From the NCBI GenBank assembly GCA_029202845.1, contig CP119315.1, positions 1,061,501 to 1,125,500 of the forward strand: DNA of 64,000 nucleotides, read 5' to 3'. The DNA comes from Candidatus Sphingomonas colombiensis. GTDB lineage: Bacteria; Pseudomonadota; Alphaproteobacteria; Sphingomonadales; Sphingomonadaceae. Shown in pieces: positions 44,730 through 52,956 of this stretch. Below the pieces are notes generated by a model. It had not been told where the DNA came from, did not search any database, and saw only the letters and a list, made by a program, of their open reading frames with translations. Each line of letters starts with the position of its first letter. Position 1 is the stretch's first letter. The translations under genes and the position numbers were made by a program.

Positions 44730-45110
44730 TCAATCGTTGGAAAACACTTCCGCCCGCGCGGCGGGCTGCGCCGGCCGGGCAACGAGGCTCACCTCGACCA
44801 GTTCGGCCGCGAGGATCTCGCGCCACGCCCCCTGCCGCGTCGCCGTCGCGCGATAGCCGACGGACAGGCCGGGCAGCGCGCCGCCGCGCACCAGTCGCGC
44901 GGCCTCCGCGTCATCCACGGTCGCCTCGATCCACAGGCCGCGCGCATCCTCACGGATCGCCTCGATCACGCCGACCGGCGCCCCGCGATGCTGCATCAGC
45001 AGCGGCACGGGCGCGGGCGCACCAAACGCGCCACGCCGCATCACGTCGCCCGCGCGATCCACGCGATCGAAAACGGCGGCATGGCCCCGGATGCGCGTCA
45101 CTTCATCCAT
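44730..45110 (-). CDS. GTA prohead protease (gp4)
   Basis: A 126-residue HK97-family prohead protease: IRGHAAVFDRVDRAGDVMRRGAF at the start, the catalytic His in LLMQHRGAPVG, the catalytic Ser in LPGLSVGYRATATR and the LVEVSLVARPAQP end. It trims the capsid during maturation. The ATG at 45110 overlaps gp3.5 by 13 bases; a much longer frame upstream is not protease-like. Confidence 0.88.
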   Translation of the reverse strand: MDEVTRIRGHAAVFDRVDRAGDVMRRGAFGAPAPVPLLMQHRGAPVGVIEAIREDARGLWIEATVDDAEAARLVRGGALPGLSVGYRATATRQGAWREILAAELVEVSLVARPAQPAARAEVFSND

Positions 45111-45391
45111 TGGCCGAACCCCAGTTTCACCGCGAGCAGCGCGAGCAGCAGCGCCGCGAGCCATCCCGCGAACGCTTTCCACGCGCTGCTCTTGGCATCG
45201 CGCCATGCCGTCAGCAGCGCGCGCAGCTCCGCCACGTCGCGCGTCGCCTCGTCGTCCGCCAGGCCGAGCCGGGTCAGCGCGCGCGTCGCGCCCAGCTCCC
45301 CCGCCTCTTCCGCGATCGCGCGCAGCGTGGCGAGGTCCGCCCCGCCCGCCGATCCCTGCGCGATCAGTTGCGCGAGAATGCCCGCGCTCAT
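45098..45391 (-). CDS. GTA gp3.5-like small membrane protein (DUF6127 type)
   Basis: A 97-residue protein: helical, charged N-terminal region (AGILAQLIAQGSAGG, TRALTRLGLADDEATRDVAELR) and a C-terminal membrane segment FAGWLAALLLALLAVKLGFG. It sits between portal and protease like gp3.5 of RcGTA. The ATG overlaps the portal stop (ATGA). Role unknown. Confidence 0.75.
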   Translation of the reverse strand: MSAGILAQLIAQGSAGGADLATLRAIAEEAGELGATRALTRLGLADDEATRDVAELRALLTAWRDAKSSAWKAFAGWLAALLLALLAVKLGFGQWMK

Positions 45392-46131
45392 TGCGACCAC
45401 CCGACCATCTGGCGTTTCTCCTCATCGGTGATGAAGTCCGCAGCCGACACCATTCGCCACAGCCGTTCGCGATCCTCGACCAGCGCCGGCACGCGATCGG
45501 GGTCGATCTCCAGCCGCGCCTCGGGGAACCAGCGCTCCAGCCGCGCGACCAGCGCGCCAAGCAACGCATCCGCCAGCGGCAGCACGGTCAGCCGCCACAA
45601 TGCGCGATTGGCCTCCTTGTAATTGGCGTAGGTCGCATCTCCGGGCAGCCCGAGCAGCATCGGGGGCACCCCGAACGCCAGCGCGATCTCCCGCGCGGCG
45701 GCGGCCTTCAGCCCGCCGACGCGATAGGCATAGCCCGCCGGCCACCCGGCCGCGTCCAGCTCGACCGAAACGCGCTCGGGCCGCAACGGATACAGCTCCG
45801 CCACGCCGCCTTCCGCATCGCGCAGGATCTGCACGAAGGCATTGCCGTGGAGCAGCAATTGCGCCGCCACCACGCCGAGCAGCCGTTCACCGCCCATCCG
45901 CGTGCCGATCAGGCGCGCCAGTTCGGGCGTGGAGGCATCGATCGGCGCGCCTCCGACGCTTTCCGCCACCAGTCGCACCGCACGCTGCGCGATGGCATTG
46001 CCGCAATAACCGGCGCGGACCTGCGCCTCATAACCCTGTGGCCAGCGCCCGGCCTCATCGAAATACGTCGCCCCACGCGACAAAGCCGGACGCGATCCCT
46101 CGCGCCCGGGCTTCCACCCGAACAATTTCAT
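45388..46131 (-). CDS. GTA portal protein (gp3) with internal deletion
   Basis: A 247-residue frame against about 380-400 expected for HK97-type GTA portals. The start (KLFGWKPGREGSRPALSRG) and the clip/stem region to AGYAYRVG match, then the frame jumps straight to GLKAAAAREIALAFGVPPMLLGLP, the wing near the C-terminus. About 130 residues, including the portal stem/crown segment with the usual NAARPSG and EGGLKW motifs, are missing in frame (join near 45708). A portal ring cannot be built from it. Start 46131 has GAGGGAG 8 bases upstream. Confidence 0.8.
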   Translation of the reverse strand: MKLFGWKPGREGSRPALSRGATYFDEAGRWPQGYEAQVRAGYCGNAIAQRAVRLVAESVGGAPIDASTPELARLIGTRMGGERLLGVVAAQLLLHGNAFVQILRDAEGGVAELYPLRPERVSVELDAAGWPAGYAYRVGGLKAAAAREIALAFGVPPMLLGLPGDATYANYKEANRALWRLTVLPLADALLGALVARLERWFPEARLEIDPDRVPALVEDRERLWRMVSAADFITDEEKRQMVGWSQ

Positions 46132-46145
46132 GTCATGCTCCCTCA

Positions 46146-46421
46146 ATGGACGGGATTACCGCGCAAGACCTGCCGATACTTCTGCTGCTGATCGCCGGCA
46201 TCGCCGCGACCGCTGCATTCTTGTTCTGGCTGCCGCGCTATTTACCGTTCACGCGATCACGCGAACTCGTTTTCAGATTGTTTTTCGTGATCCTTTTGGC
46301 CAGCAACCTCATCATAAGCGTATCTTCGCTGACATCGACATCGACGCTGGTTCAGTTCGCCTTTCTTATGTGGATTGGTTACCTTGCGTGGCAGTCGTGG
46401 AGATCGCGGAACGCATTGTAG
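46146..46421 (+). CDS. Small three-segment membrane protein, antisense insert in the GTA cluster
   Basis: A 91-residue protein on the plus strand, lying between portal and large terminase, both on the minus strand. Three hydrophobic stretches: LPILLLLIAGIAATAAFLFW, VFRLFFVILLASNLIISV and LVQFAFLMWIGYLAWQSW. GC content is much lower than in the flanking genes, and the third codon positions differ, suggesting later insertion. A terL stop lies only three bases downstream. I do not recognise the family; there is no clear ribosome site. Confidence 0.55.
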   Translation: MDGITAQDLPILLLLIAGIAATAAFLFWLPRYLPFTRSRELVFRLFFVILLASNLIISVSSLTSTSTLVQFAFLMWIGYLAWQSWRSRNAL

Positions 46422-46424
46422 CGC

Positions 46425-47692
46425 TTACAACCCACGCACCGCCGCCGCCCCGCGCCGCGCGAGCATCAGCTCGGTCAGCGCCCACACCAAAGCATCGGCG
46501 CGATCCGGCGAGCGCCCCGGCCCTTCATACCCGCCACCGGCGGAGAGCCCGCACAGCTCGTCCTCCAGCGCCGGAAAGGCGCCCGCGTGCCACACCTTCC
46601 CCGCCTCATAGAGCGCGGCGACCGGCTCGGCGCGCGCCGCCTTGCCCCGGCTGGCATGAACCAGCGTCACCGGCAAAACGGCATCGGCGGCGAGCAGGGT
46701 GGAGCGCACCATCTCGCCCCCCTGATTCTTCTCCGCCACCACGCGATCCGCCCCGCGCCGCTCGGCACAGGCGGCGACCGCGCGCGCCCAGCGTTCGGGC
46801 GTCGCGCCGGCGATGCTCGCATCCTCCAGCACATAGCCGCGTCCGTCACCGCCCAGCGCCACCGCGACGATGCCACAGGCATCGCCACCGATCCCGGCCG
46901 GCGGATCGACGCCCACCACCACGCGCACCGCATCGGGCACCACGCGCGCGCGCCGCGCCTCGATCAGCCCGCGCGTCCACAAGGCGCCCGCCACCTCGTC
47001 GATCAGCTCGCCCTCCAGCTCCTGCCGCCCGAGCATCGTCCCGGCATAGCTTTCCGCCATCGCCGCGACGAAGCTGTCCGGCAGATGCGGATTGTCCGCC
47101 GTCGCCCCGCGCGTCTCGACCACACCGGGCAGCGCCATCACGCGCCGCATCAGCCGCGTCGGGCGCGGCGTGGTCGTCACCAGGACGCGCGGCCGGTTGC
47201 CCAGCCGCATCGTCAGCATCAGATTGTCCCACGCCGCCTCGCCGCCCCGGCCCCATTTGCCCAGTTCGTCGCACCAGGCGAGATGATGTTCCGGCCCGCG
47301 CAATTTCTCCGGCGCACTCGCGGCATAGACGCTCGCGGTGGCGCCATTGGGCCAGCGCACCACGCCGGCGGTCACCTTCCACTCCAGCGGCTCATGTTCT
47401 CGCGCCATTGCGATGAGGCCGCTCGGTCCCTCGATCATCACGTTGCGCACGTCGTCCACCGTCGCGCCGACCAGCGCGATCCGCCCGTCCGGCATCGCAC
47501 GCGCCAGATCGCTCACCCATTCCGCGCCGGCGCGCGTTGCCCGTCATGCGCCCATGCCGCCCAGCGATCGCGAAACTCGCGCCGCTGCATCGGCGTCATC
47601 GCGCGGATCGCGACCAGCCGTTCGCGCTCCGGCAAGGCGAGCAGCCGGTCGACGATCGCATCGGTGGGATCGACACCCCCGCCGCGCGTCAC
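46425..47692 (-). pseudogene. GTA large terminase (gp2), frameshifted, Walker A segment deleted
   Basis: The 5' part begins at GTG 47692 in a four-base overlap with the small terminase and reads VTRGGGVDPTDAIVDRLLAL.., RDRWAAWAHDGQRAP. The rest, in another frame, starts at GAEWVSDLARA and continues with Walker B-like GPEHHLAWCDELGKWG, TTTPRP and nuclease residues GVDPPAGIGG and SPDRADALVWALTEL. The stretch that holds the ATPase P-loop (G-x-G-x-GKTRAGAEWV) is absent. About 20-25 codons were lost at 47525-47537 and the frame shifts. DNA translocation is impossible as read. Confidence 0.85.
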
Positions 47693-48174
47693 TTCGCGCC
47701 GCCAGTCGCGGCCCTCGCCCGCCGCTTCTCGATCTGTGCGAGCTTGGCGAGGATCACCCGATCGCTATCGTCCTTGTCGGCATAGCGGCGCTTCGGCCCC
47801 ATCCCGCGCTGCGGCTTGCCCGGTGCGTGGCGATGATAGGTCAGCAGCTTGAGCGCCATCTCGACCGAGACCGGCGGGAGCGCATCGTCGCCCGCCAGCG
47901 TCTCGCCCTGCTCCCCGCCCAGCGCATGGCCGACCAGCCGCGTTTCCAGCATCTCATAGCCGAGCGCCAGCGCCTCGCTCCACGCCTGCGCGAAGTCCGC
48001 ATTGTGGCGCCGCCATTTGAGCGCGGTCTGCCGCGTCACCCCGCCCGCCACCGCCGCCGCGCTCACGTTGCATGTTCCCGAAAGGCAATCGAGGAACGCC
48101 TCGCGCTTCGCCTCCGGCCATTGCGGGGGGCCGGACTTCGCCCGCGCTTCCCCCGCCTCGGAACCGATGCCCAT
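47689..48174 (-). CDS. GTA small terminase (gp1)
   Basis: A 161-residue protein: a helix-turn-helix-like region (KREAFLDCLSGTCNVSAAAVAGGVTRQTALKWRRH) for DNA binding, then ALKLLTYHRHAPGKPQRGMGPKRRYADKDDSDRVILAKLAQIEKRRA. The pattern fits the small terminase encoded first in RcGTA-like clusters. Start at 48174 has GGGAGAAGG directly upstream; an open frame further up lacks family features. First gene of the GTA unit. Confidence 0.82.
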   Translation of the reverse strand: MGIGSEAGEARAKSGPPQWPEAKREAFLDCLSGTCNVSAAAVAGGVTRQTALKWRRHNADFAQAWSEALALGYEMLETRLVGHALGGEQGETLAGDDALPPVSVEMALKLLTYHRHAPGKPQRGMGPKRRYADKDDSDRVILAKLAQIEKRRARAATGGAK

Positions 48175-48320
48175 ATCCCTTCTCCCGCCGGAACCCAGAA
48201 ACGGGAACGGGCCGGGCGCAGCAGGATCGTCGATCCGCGCGCACCAGCCCGTTCCCCACCGACGCCGCGCCATCGGGCCACCCGTCCGGCCCCCGACTCG
48301 CAATTCGTCAGCGTTCCCGT

Positions 48321-48349
48321 TATGTACCGAACCAGCGTCGCGCTGTCAA
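48321..48349 (-). promoter_or_regulatory. Putative promoter of the GTA cluster
   Basis: On the minus strand TTGACA (48344-48349) and TACATA (48321-48326) stand 17 bases apart, a near-consensus sigma-70 promoter about 140 bases before the small-terminase start. A GTGC-N7-GTTC element (plus-strand 48357-48371) lies just upstream and differs by one base from the GTTC-N7-GTTC LexA box of alphaproteobacteria. The rest of the 395-base gap 48175-48569 shows no gene. Confidence 0.5.
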
Positions 48350-48569
48350 GCGTTTTGTGCCTATTTGGTTCTCATTGTATATTCGCTCGCACGAAGCGTC
48401 ACAGCGCCTGAATCAACGCATTTGGCGCCCGTCATTGGCCAGGCCGGATGCTTGCTGCCTCACACCAGCGATCTCGAATGGCCGGGATTGCGTGGATTCG
48501 CGACTGGCGGCTTTTAGCCCGACCAGCGCCAGGTTAGCCGCAATCGCTCAACTTCTTCTTGTTATACGT

Positions 48570-49214
48570 TTACTTGTTAGATTCTTCAGAGGGTTGTTTC
48601 GATAGGGACGCGATGAAGGGGCGCACCGCTATCGGCGAGACATCGCTCGCCCCGCTTTTGGGAAAAGGAGAAAAAACAAAGCCATGCTTCTCGATGTATG
48701 CGCAGGCGGCGCGATCCGCCGCGCCGCTCCCGCTACTTTCTACAATATCGCACGCCGCGACATGCCCAGACGCATCAATTAAGATACGTCCCTTTACCGG
48801 AGATTTATAATCTTTCGGTACGTCGTAAACCTGCAGCGGCAGTTCAATCGTGATTTTTGGACGATTATCACCGGTTCCCCATGCTGTCGCCCCACGATAA
48901 TCTCCAGCAACGGCCAATCCAGCCGCATTCCTGGCAGGATAAAATCTGGTTTGTTTGAATAAGGAGCACGTCGCGTTATCGAGCGCGGCAAAATTGGTCT
49001 TTTCCGTCACAAGGCATGATTCGACGCTTCCATCCGACGACACATGCAGCAGCACCGAAACAATGCCGTATTCACGCCGTTGTATCGATTCTGACGGATA
49101 ATGAGCGTTGGAGGCGGCATTTTTGAGATTACGGATGCGGGGAGGCTGAACCGCTTCAGTCGCAGCAAGATCTTGCGTTGCTTGCAGAGCAAAAAACATC
49201 AATGCAGCAAACAT
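48570..49214 (-). CDS. Exported protein with two TonB-C-like domains
   Basis: A 214-residue protein of unusually low GC for this window. It begins with a signal-like stretch (FAALMFFALQATQ). Two TonB-C-like units follow: about residues 30-110 (GIVSVLLHVSSDGSVESCLV) and 120-205 (KGRILIDASGHVAACDIVES). Each has the Y/V-strand-G-x-V-x-x-C pattern; no transmembrane anchor or Pro-rich spacer as in true TonB. It may bind other envelope proteins. Read toward the GTA cluster. The family is recognised only by the domain; function unknown. Confidence 0.65.
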   Translation of the reverse strand: MFAALMFFALQATQDLAATEAVQPPRIRNLKNAASNAHYPSESIQRREYGIVSVLLHVSSDGSVESCLVTEKTNFAALDNATCSLFKQTRFYPARNAAGLAVAGDYRGATAWGTGDNRPKITIELPLQVYDVPKDYKSPVKGRILIDASGHVAACDIVESSGSGAADRAACAYIEKHGFVFSPFPKSGASDVSPIAVRPFIASLSKQPSEESNK

Positions 49215-49437
49215 TTTCCAGCTCGCCCCCGATTAATGGGTCGACGATGACGCAGAATTCCCTCAGATGCAATTCGCTCCATTGATTGGAGCGTCGCGGC
49301 GTTGATGATGAAGTGTCCGCTTCGAGCATGACCATCGCCCTGAAAGGGCCGGTAATGCGGCGCTATCCGCCATCAGCCCGCGCCCTCACCGCATTAACGC
49401 GTGACAGCGCGCCCCCATCGGGACATGCACCACAAGG

Positions 49438-51216
49438 ATGCGCCCGATCCCGCACCTGCCCCACCCCAATCCGCGCCTGTTGCGCCGGGTGCCGGCGTGG
49501 TTGCGCTGGTTGCGGCAGCGGGTGCGGGGCAGCGAATTCTCGTTCATCGCGCTCGCCATCGCCGCCGGCATGGCGGCGGGGCTGGCGACGGTGGTGATCG
49601 GCGGCATCGCGCGGACGATGCAGCATGTGTTGTTCGGCCTGCCCGGCGAGATGCGGCTCAGCGGCGCGCCCGGGCTCAGCCTGCCGCAATTGCTCGTGCT
49701 GCCGGTCGGCGGGGCGATCCTGGTGCTGTTCAGCTGGGCGGTGCGCGCGCGCAAGCGGCCGCTGGTCGATGCGGTGGAGGCCAATGCGCTCCACGGCGGG
49801 CGCATGTCCAAGGCGGATAGTGGCGTGATCGCGGGGCAGACGATGCTGTCGAACGGCTTCGGCGCCTCGGTCGGGCTGGAGGCGGCCTATGCCCAGATCG
49901 GCGCGCTGTTCGGCTCGCTCGCCGGGCGCTGGCTGAGCCTGCGCCGGGCGGACATGCGGATCCTGGTCGGCGCCGGCGCGGGGGGAGCGATCGCGGCGGC
50001 GTTCGGCGCGCCGATCGCGGGCGCCTTCTACGCGTTCGAGATCGTCATCGGCGCCTATACCCCGGCGGCCATCGCGCCGGTCGCCGCCGCCGCGCTGGCC
50101 GGCGCGCAGGTGGCGCAACGGCTCGGCGTCGTGCCCTATATCGTCCACGTCCAGCCGGGGCCGACGATCCATACGTCGGGCTATATCATCTATGCCGGCC
50201 TGGCGACGGTGTGCGCGCTGTTCGGAATCGCGATCATGCGCGCGGTCGGGCTGGTCGAGGGCGCCGCCCGTGCGCGGCTTCCCGGATGGTCGCGGCCGGT
50301 GCTGGGCGGGCTGCTGCTGATCCCGATCGCGGCCTTTTCGCCGCAAGTGCTCTCCGCCGGGCATAGCGCGCTGCACATCGACATGATGTCCGTGCTGCCG
50401 GTTACCTTCATCCTGGGGGTGCTGCTGGCGAAGAGTCTCGCGTCGATCGTGTCGCTCGGCTTCGGTTTCCGTGGCGGGCTGTTCTTCGCGTCATTGTTTC
50501 TCGGCACGCTGGTCGGGCATCTGTATGCGAATTTTCTCGCCTGGATCGTCGGCGTACCGATCCTCGATCCGGCCAATGCCTCGCTGGTCGGCATGGCGGC
50601 GCTGGCGGTGGCGATCGTCGGCGGCCCCTTCACCATGGCCATGCTCGTGCTGGAGGCGACCGGCAATTTCAGCCTGACCGGCGCGGTGCTCGCCGCCTGT
50701 CTCGTCTCGTCCACCATCGTGCGCGAATTGTTCGGGTATAGCTTCTCGACCTGGCGCCTCCATCTGAGAGGCGAGACGATCAAGAGCGCGCGCGATGTGG
50801 GCTGGACCAAATCGCTCACCGCCGGCCGGATGATGCGGCGCGGCACGGCGATCGCACCCGCGGGGATCACCATCGCGGAACTGCGCCACCGCTTCCCGCT
50901 CGGCGCGACGAGCCGCGTCGTGCTGGTCGGCGATGACGAGCGTTACGCCGGGATCGTCGCCACCGCCGCCGCCTTCGCCGAGGGAGTCGATCTCGACGCG
51001 CCCGCCGGAACGCTCGCGCACGCGACCGACACCGCGCTCTCACCCGACATGGATATGAGCGTGGTGATGAAAACGTTCGACGCGGCCGAGACCGACGAGC
51101 TTGCAGTGCTCGATGCGGACGCGCGCGTGCTCGGCATCGTCACAGAGGCGTTCGTCCATCGCCGTTACGCCGAGGAACTAGACAAGGCGCAGCGCGCGCT
51201 GTTCGGCGAGCAATAA
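49438..51216 (+). CDS. ClC-type chloride channel/antiporter with CBS region
   Basis: A 592-residue ClC protein. Residues about 30-445 form the membrane domain: the anion-gate region reads GASVGLEAAYAQIG (Glu kept, but canonical GREGP is GLEAA), and FGFRGGLFFASLFLG stands where GGxFxPSLxLG is usual. A cytoplasmic tail (about 450-592) resembles CBS motifs: AELRHRFPLGATSRVVLVGDDERYAGIVAT and DELAVLDADARVLGIVTE. Start at ATG 49438 has AAGG adjacent; an exact start is uncertain. Substrate ion and whether it is channel or H+ exchanger cannot be told. Confidence 0.85.
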   Translation: MRPIPHLPHPNPRLLRRVPAWLRWLRQRVRGSEFSFIALAIAAGMAAGLATVVIGGIARTMQHVLFGLPGEMRLSGAPGLSLPQLLVLPVGGAILVLFSWAVRARKRPLVDAVEANALHGGRMSKADSGVIAGQTMLSNGFGASVGLEAAYAQIGALFGSLAGRWLSLRRADMRILVGAGAGGAIAAAFGAPIAGAFYAFEIVIGAYTPAAIAPVAAAALAGAQVAQRLGVVPYIVHVQPGPTIHTSGYIIYAGLATVCALFGIAIMRAVGLVEGAARARLPGWSRPVLGGLLLIPIAAFSPQVLSAGHSALHIDMMSVLPVTFILGVLLAKSLASIVSLGFGFRGGLFFASLFLGTLVGHLYANFLAWIVGVPILDPANASLVGMAALAVAIVGGPFTMAMLVLEATGNFSLTGAVLAACLVSSTIVRELFGYSFSTWRLHLRGETIKSARDVGWTKSLTAGRMMRRGTAIAPAGITIAELRHRFPLGATSRVVLVGDDERYAGIVATAAAFAEGVDLDAPAGTLAHATDTALSPDMDMSVVMKTFDAAETDELAVLDADARVLGIVTEAFVHRRYAEELDKAQRALFGEQ

Positions 51217-51225
51217 GCGCCGCGC

Positions 51226-51993
51226 TCAATCCACCCGGCGAAACGCGAACATCCGCGTCTCATAGGGAAAGGAAATCTCGGCCTGCCCGGCAAGCTCCGG
51301 CGTCTCCGCGATCAACCGCCGCACCTGCTGCTCCACCGCGGCTCGCTCGGCATCGGGCAGCGCCGCGATGAAGCTCACCGACAGCGTGCGCGCGACGATC
51401 ACCTCTTCCGCGCGCCCCACATGCGCGTGGCTTGCCCGCCGCTCGCCGACCGCCGCAAAGCCGGACGCGGGAAACACGCGCCGCCACGCCCCGGTGCGGA
51501 AGCGGGGCGCGCCGCTTTCCCATCGGTCGGTGATCGCGCTCAGCGCCGCGACCCATGGGACACGCTCGTCCCGCACATTCCAGATCAGCCCAAGCATCCC
51601 GCCCGGTTTGAGCACCCGGCGCATTTCCGCAAGCGCGCGCGCGGTCGCGAACCAGTGGAACGCCTGTGCGCAGATCACCGCATCGACCGCGCCATCAGGC
51701 AACGGGATCGTCTCCGCCGTCCCATCCAGCGCCGTCACTTCGGGATAATCGCCGGCGAGTGTCTCGCGCATCGCCGCCACCGGCTCGACCGCCATGATCG
51801 TCGCGCCGGTCTCGCGCAGCATCGGCACGAACTTGCCCGTCCCCGCGCCGACCTCCAGCACCGATCGCCCGGCGCGCAGCCCGATCACCCCGCGCAACCA
51901 CTCCAGCGCGGCCGGGGGATAGTCGGGCCGTCCCTTCACATAGGTCGCGGCGGCCCGCGCATAGCCCGTGCTCGCGCTGTCGTGGACGGTCAC
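51226..51993 (-). CDS. SAM-dependent methyltransferase (class I)
   Basis: A 255-residue methyltransferase. Motif I VLEVGAGTGKFVPML, post-I acidic MAVEPVAAM and motif II-like DGAVDAVICAQAFHWF, LKPGGMLGLIWN identify it. The FHWF and VRDERVPW stretches are typical of the group that includes putative ubiquinone-like and small-molecule methylases. GTG start in a four-base overlap with dapF, so cotranscribed with it. Substrate unknown. Confidence 0.85.
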   Translation of the reverse strand: MTVHDSASTGYARAAATYVKGRPDYPPAALEWLRGVIGLRAGRSVLEVGAGTGKFVPMLRETGATIMAVEPVAAMRETLAGDYPEVTALDGTAETIPLPDGAVDAVICAQAFHWFATARALAEMRRVLKPGGMLGLIWNVRDERVPWVAALSAITDRWESGAPRFRTGAWRRVFPASGFAAVGERRASHAHVGRAEEVIVARTLSVSFIAALPDAERAAVEQQVRRLIAETPELAGQAEISFPYETRMFAFRRVD

Positions 51994-52937
51994 GCCGCCG
52001 CCGCGCTCGCCTCGGCCACCGCCGCCCAGGCGGCGATCTCCTCGTTGAAATGGCGCGCGATCGTCAGGTCGCCGGCGATGCCGTTCGAGAGATCGACGCT
52101 CACCGCGCCTTCCCATTCCCATGTCGCATTGCCGTTGAGCGCGACCATGCCGTCACCCTCGGCGCGCGCCATCACCAGCCCGCCCTTGTTGCGCACGGTC
52201 ACGTCGCGCGCGAACTCGGTCCGCCCGGTCAGCGCGGCGGCGAAGGCGGAGGCAGCCATCGCGCTGCCGCAGCTGTCGGTCAGCCCCACGCCGCGTTCGA
52301 AGGTGCGGACGAAGATCGCATCGGGCGCCAGCACGCGGACGAACGACACATTGGCGCGCCTCGGCAACCAATCCGGCGCGGCCTCGCAGATCGCGCCGAT
52401 GCGGACGAGCGCATCCTCGTCGACCCCCTCCACGAACGTCACCAGATGCGGATTGGGCATCGCGATCGCGGTGAAGGCGAGCCCCGGATCGAGCCGCGCG
52501 ACCGGCTGTTCGACGATCTCATGCGCCTCGCCATGCAGCGGCCATTCGCTCACATCCAGCCCCGCCGGCCCCGCGACCTCGCGCACGCTATAGACCCCCG
52601 GCGCGAGATCGGGTTCGCGCGCGATCTCCACCGTCGAATGCATCAGATGCAGGGTCGCGCGATCGACACCCATGCGCTCGAACGCCATCCGCGCCACGCA
52701 GCGCACGCCATTGAGACACGTCTCCGCTTCCGACCCGTCCGCATTGAACATGCGGAATCCGGCATGGCCGTGATGATCCGTGAACAGCAGCAGACCATCG
52801 CCGCCGACCGCGCCGCGCCGATCAGCCAGCGCACGCGCGACGACCGCCCATTGCGCGTCTTCCAGCGCGATATCGCGCGCATCGATCAGCGGAAAATCAT
52901 TCCCCGATCCGTGACATTTGACAATTTCGAACCGCAT
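51990..52937 (-). CDS. dapF: Diaminopimelate epimerase-like protein (divergent DapF)
   Basis: A 315-residue PF01678 protein. It has the DapF start VKCHGSGNDFPLIDAR and the two catalytic Cys: first in NADGSEAETCLNGVRC, second in TDSCGSAMAASAF. In canonical DapF these read CGNG and ACGTGA; here CLNG and DSCGSA. The epimerase fold is likely, and the two Cys suggest activity on diaminopimelate or a related amino acid. It may be a paralogue of the genuine DapF; the symbol is tentative. Confidence 0.78.
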   Translation of the reverse strand: MRFEIVKCHGSGNDFPLIDARDIALEDAQWAVVARALADRRGAVGGDGLLLFTDHHGHAGFRMFNADGSEAETCLNGVRCVARMAFERMGVDRATLHLMHSTVEIAREPDLAPGVYSVREVAGPAGLDVSEWPLHGEAHEIVEQPVARLDPGLAFTAIAMPNPHLVTFVEGVDEDALVRIGAICEAAPDWLPRRANVSFVRVLAPDAIFVRTFERGVGLTDSCGSAMAASAFAAALTGRTEFARDVTVRNKGGLVMARAEGDGMVALNGNATWEWEGAVSVDLSNGIAGDLTIARHFNEEIAAWAAVAEASAAAA

Positions 52938-52956
52938 CGCGCCTCTTTACCAGCGT

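Noticed and set aside
43512..45431. 639-codon open frame on the plus strand
   Set aside because: Antisense of capsid, protease and gp3.5, all of which have family motifs and ribosome sites on the minus strand.
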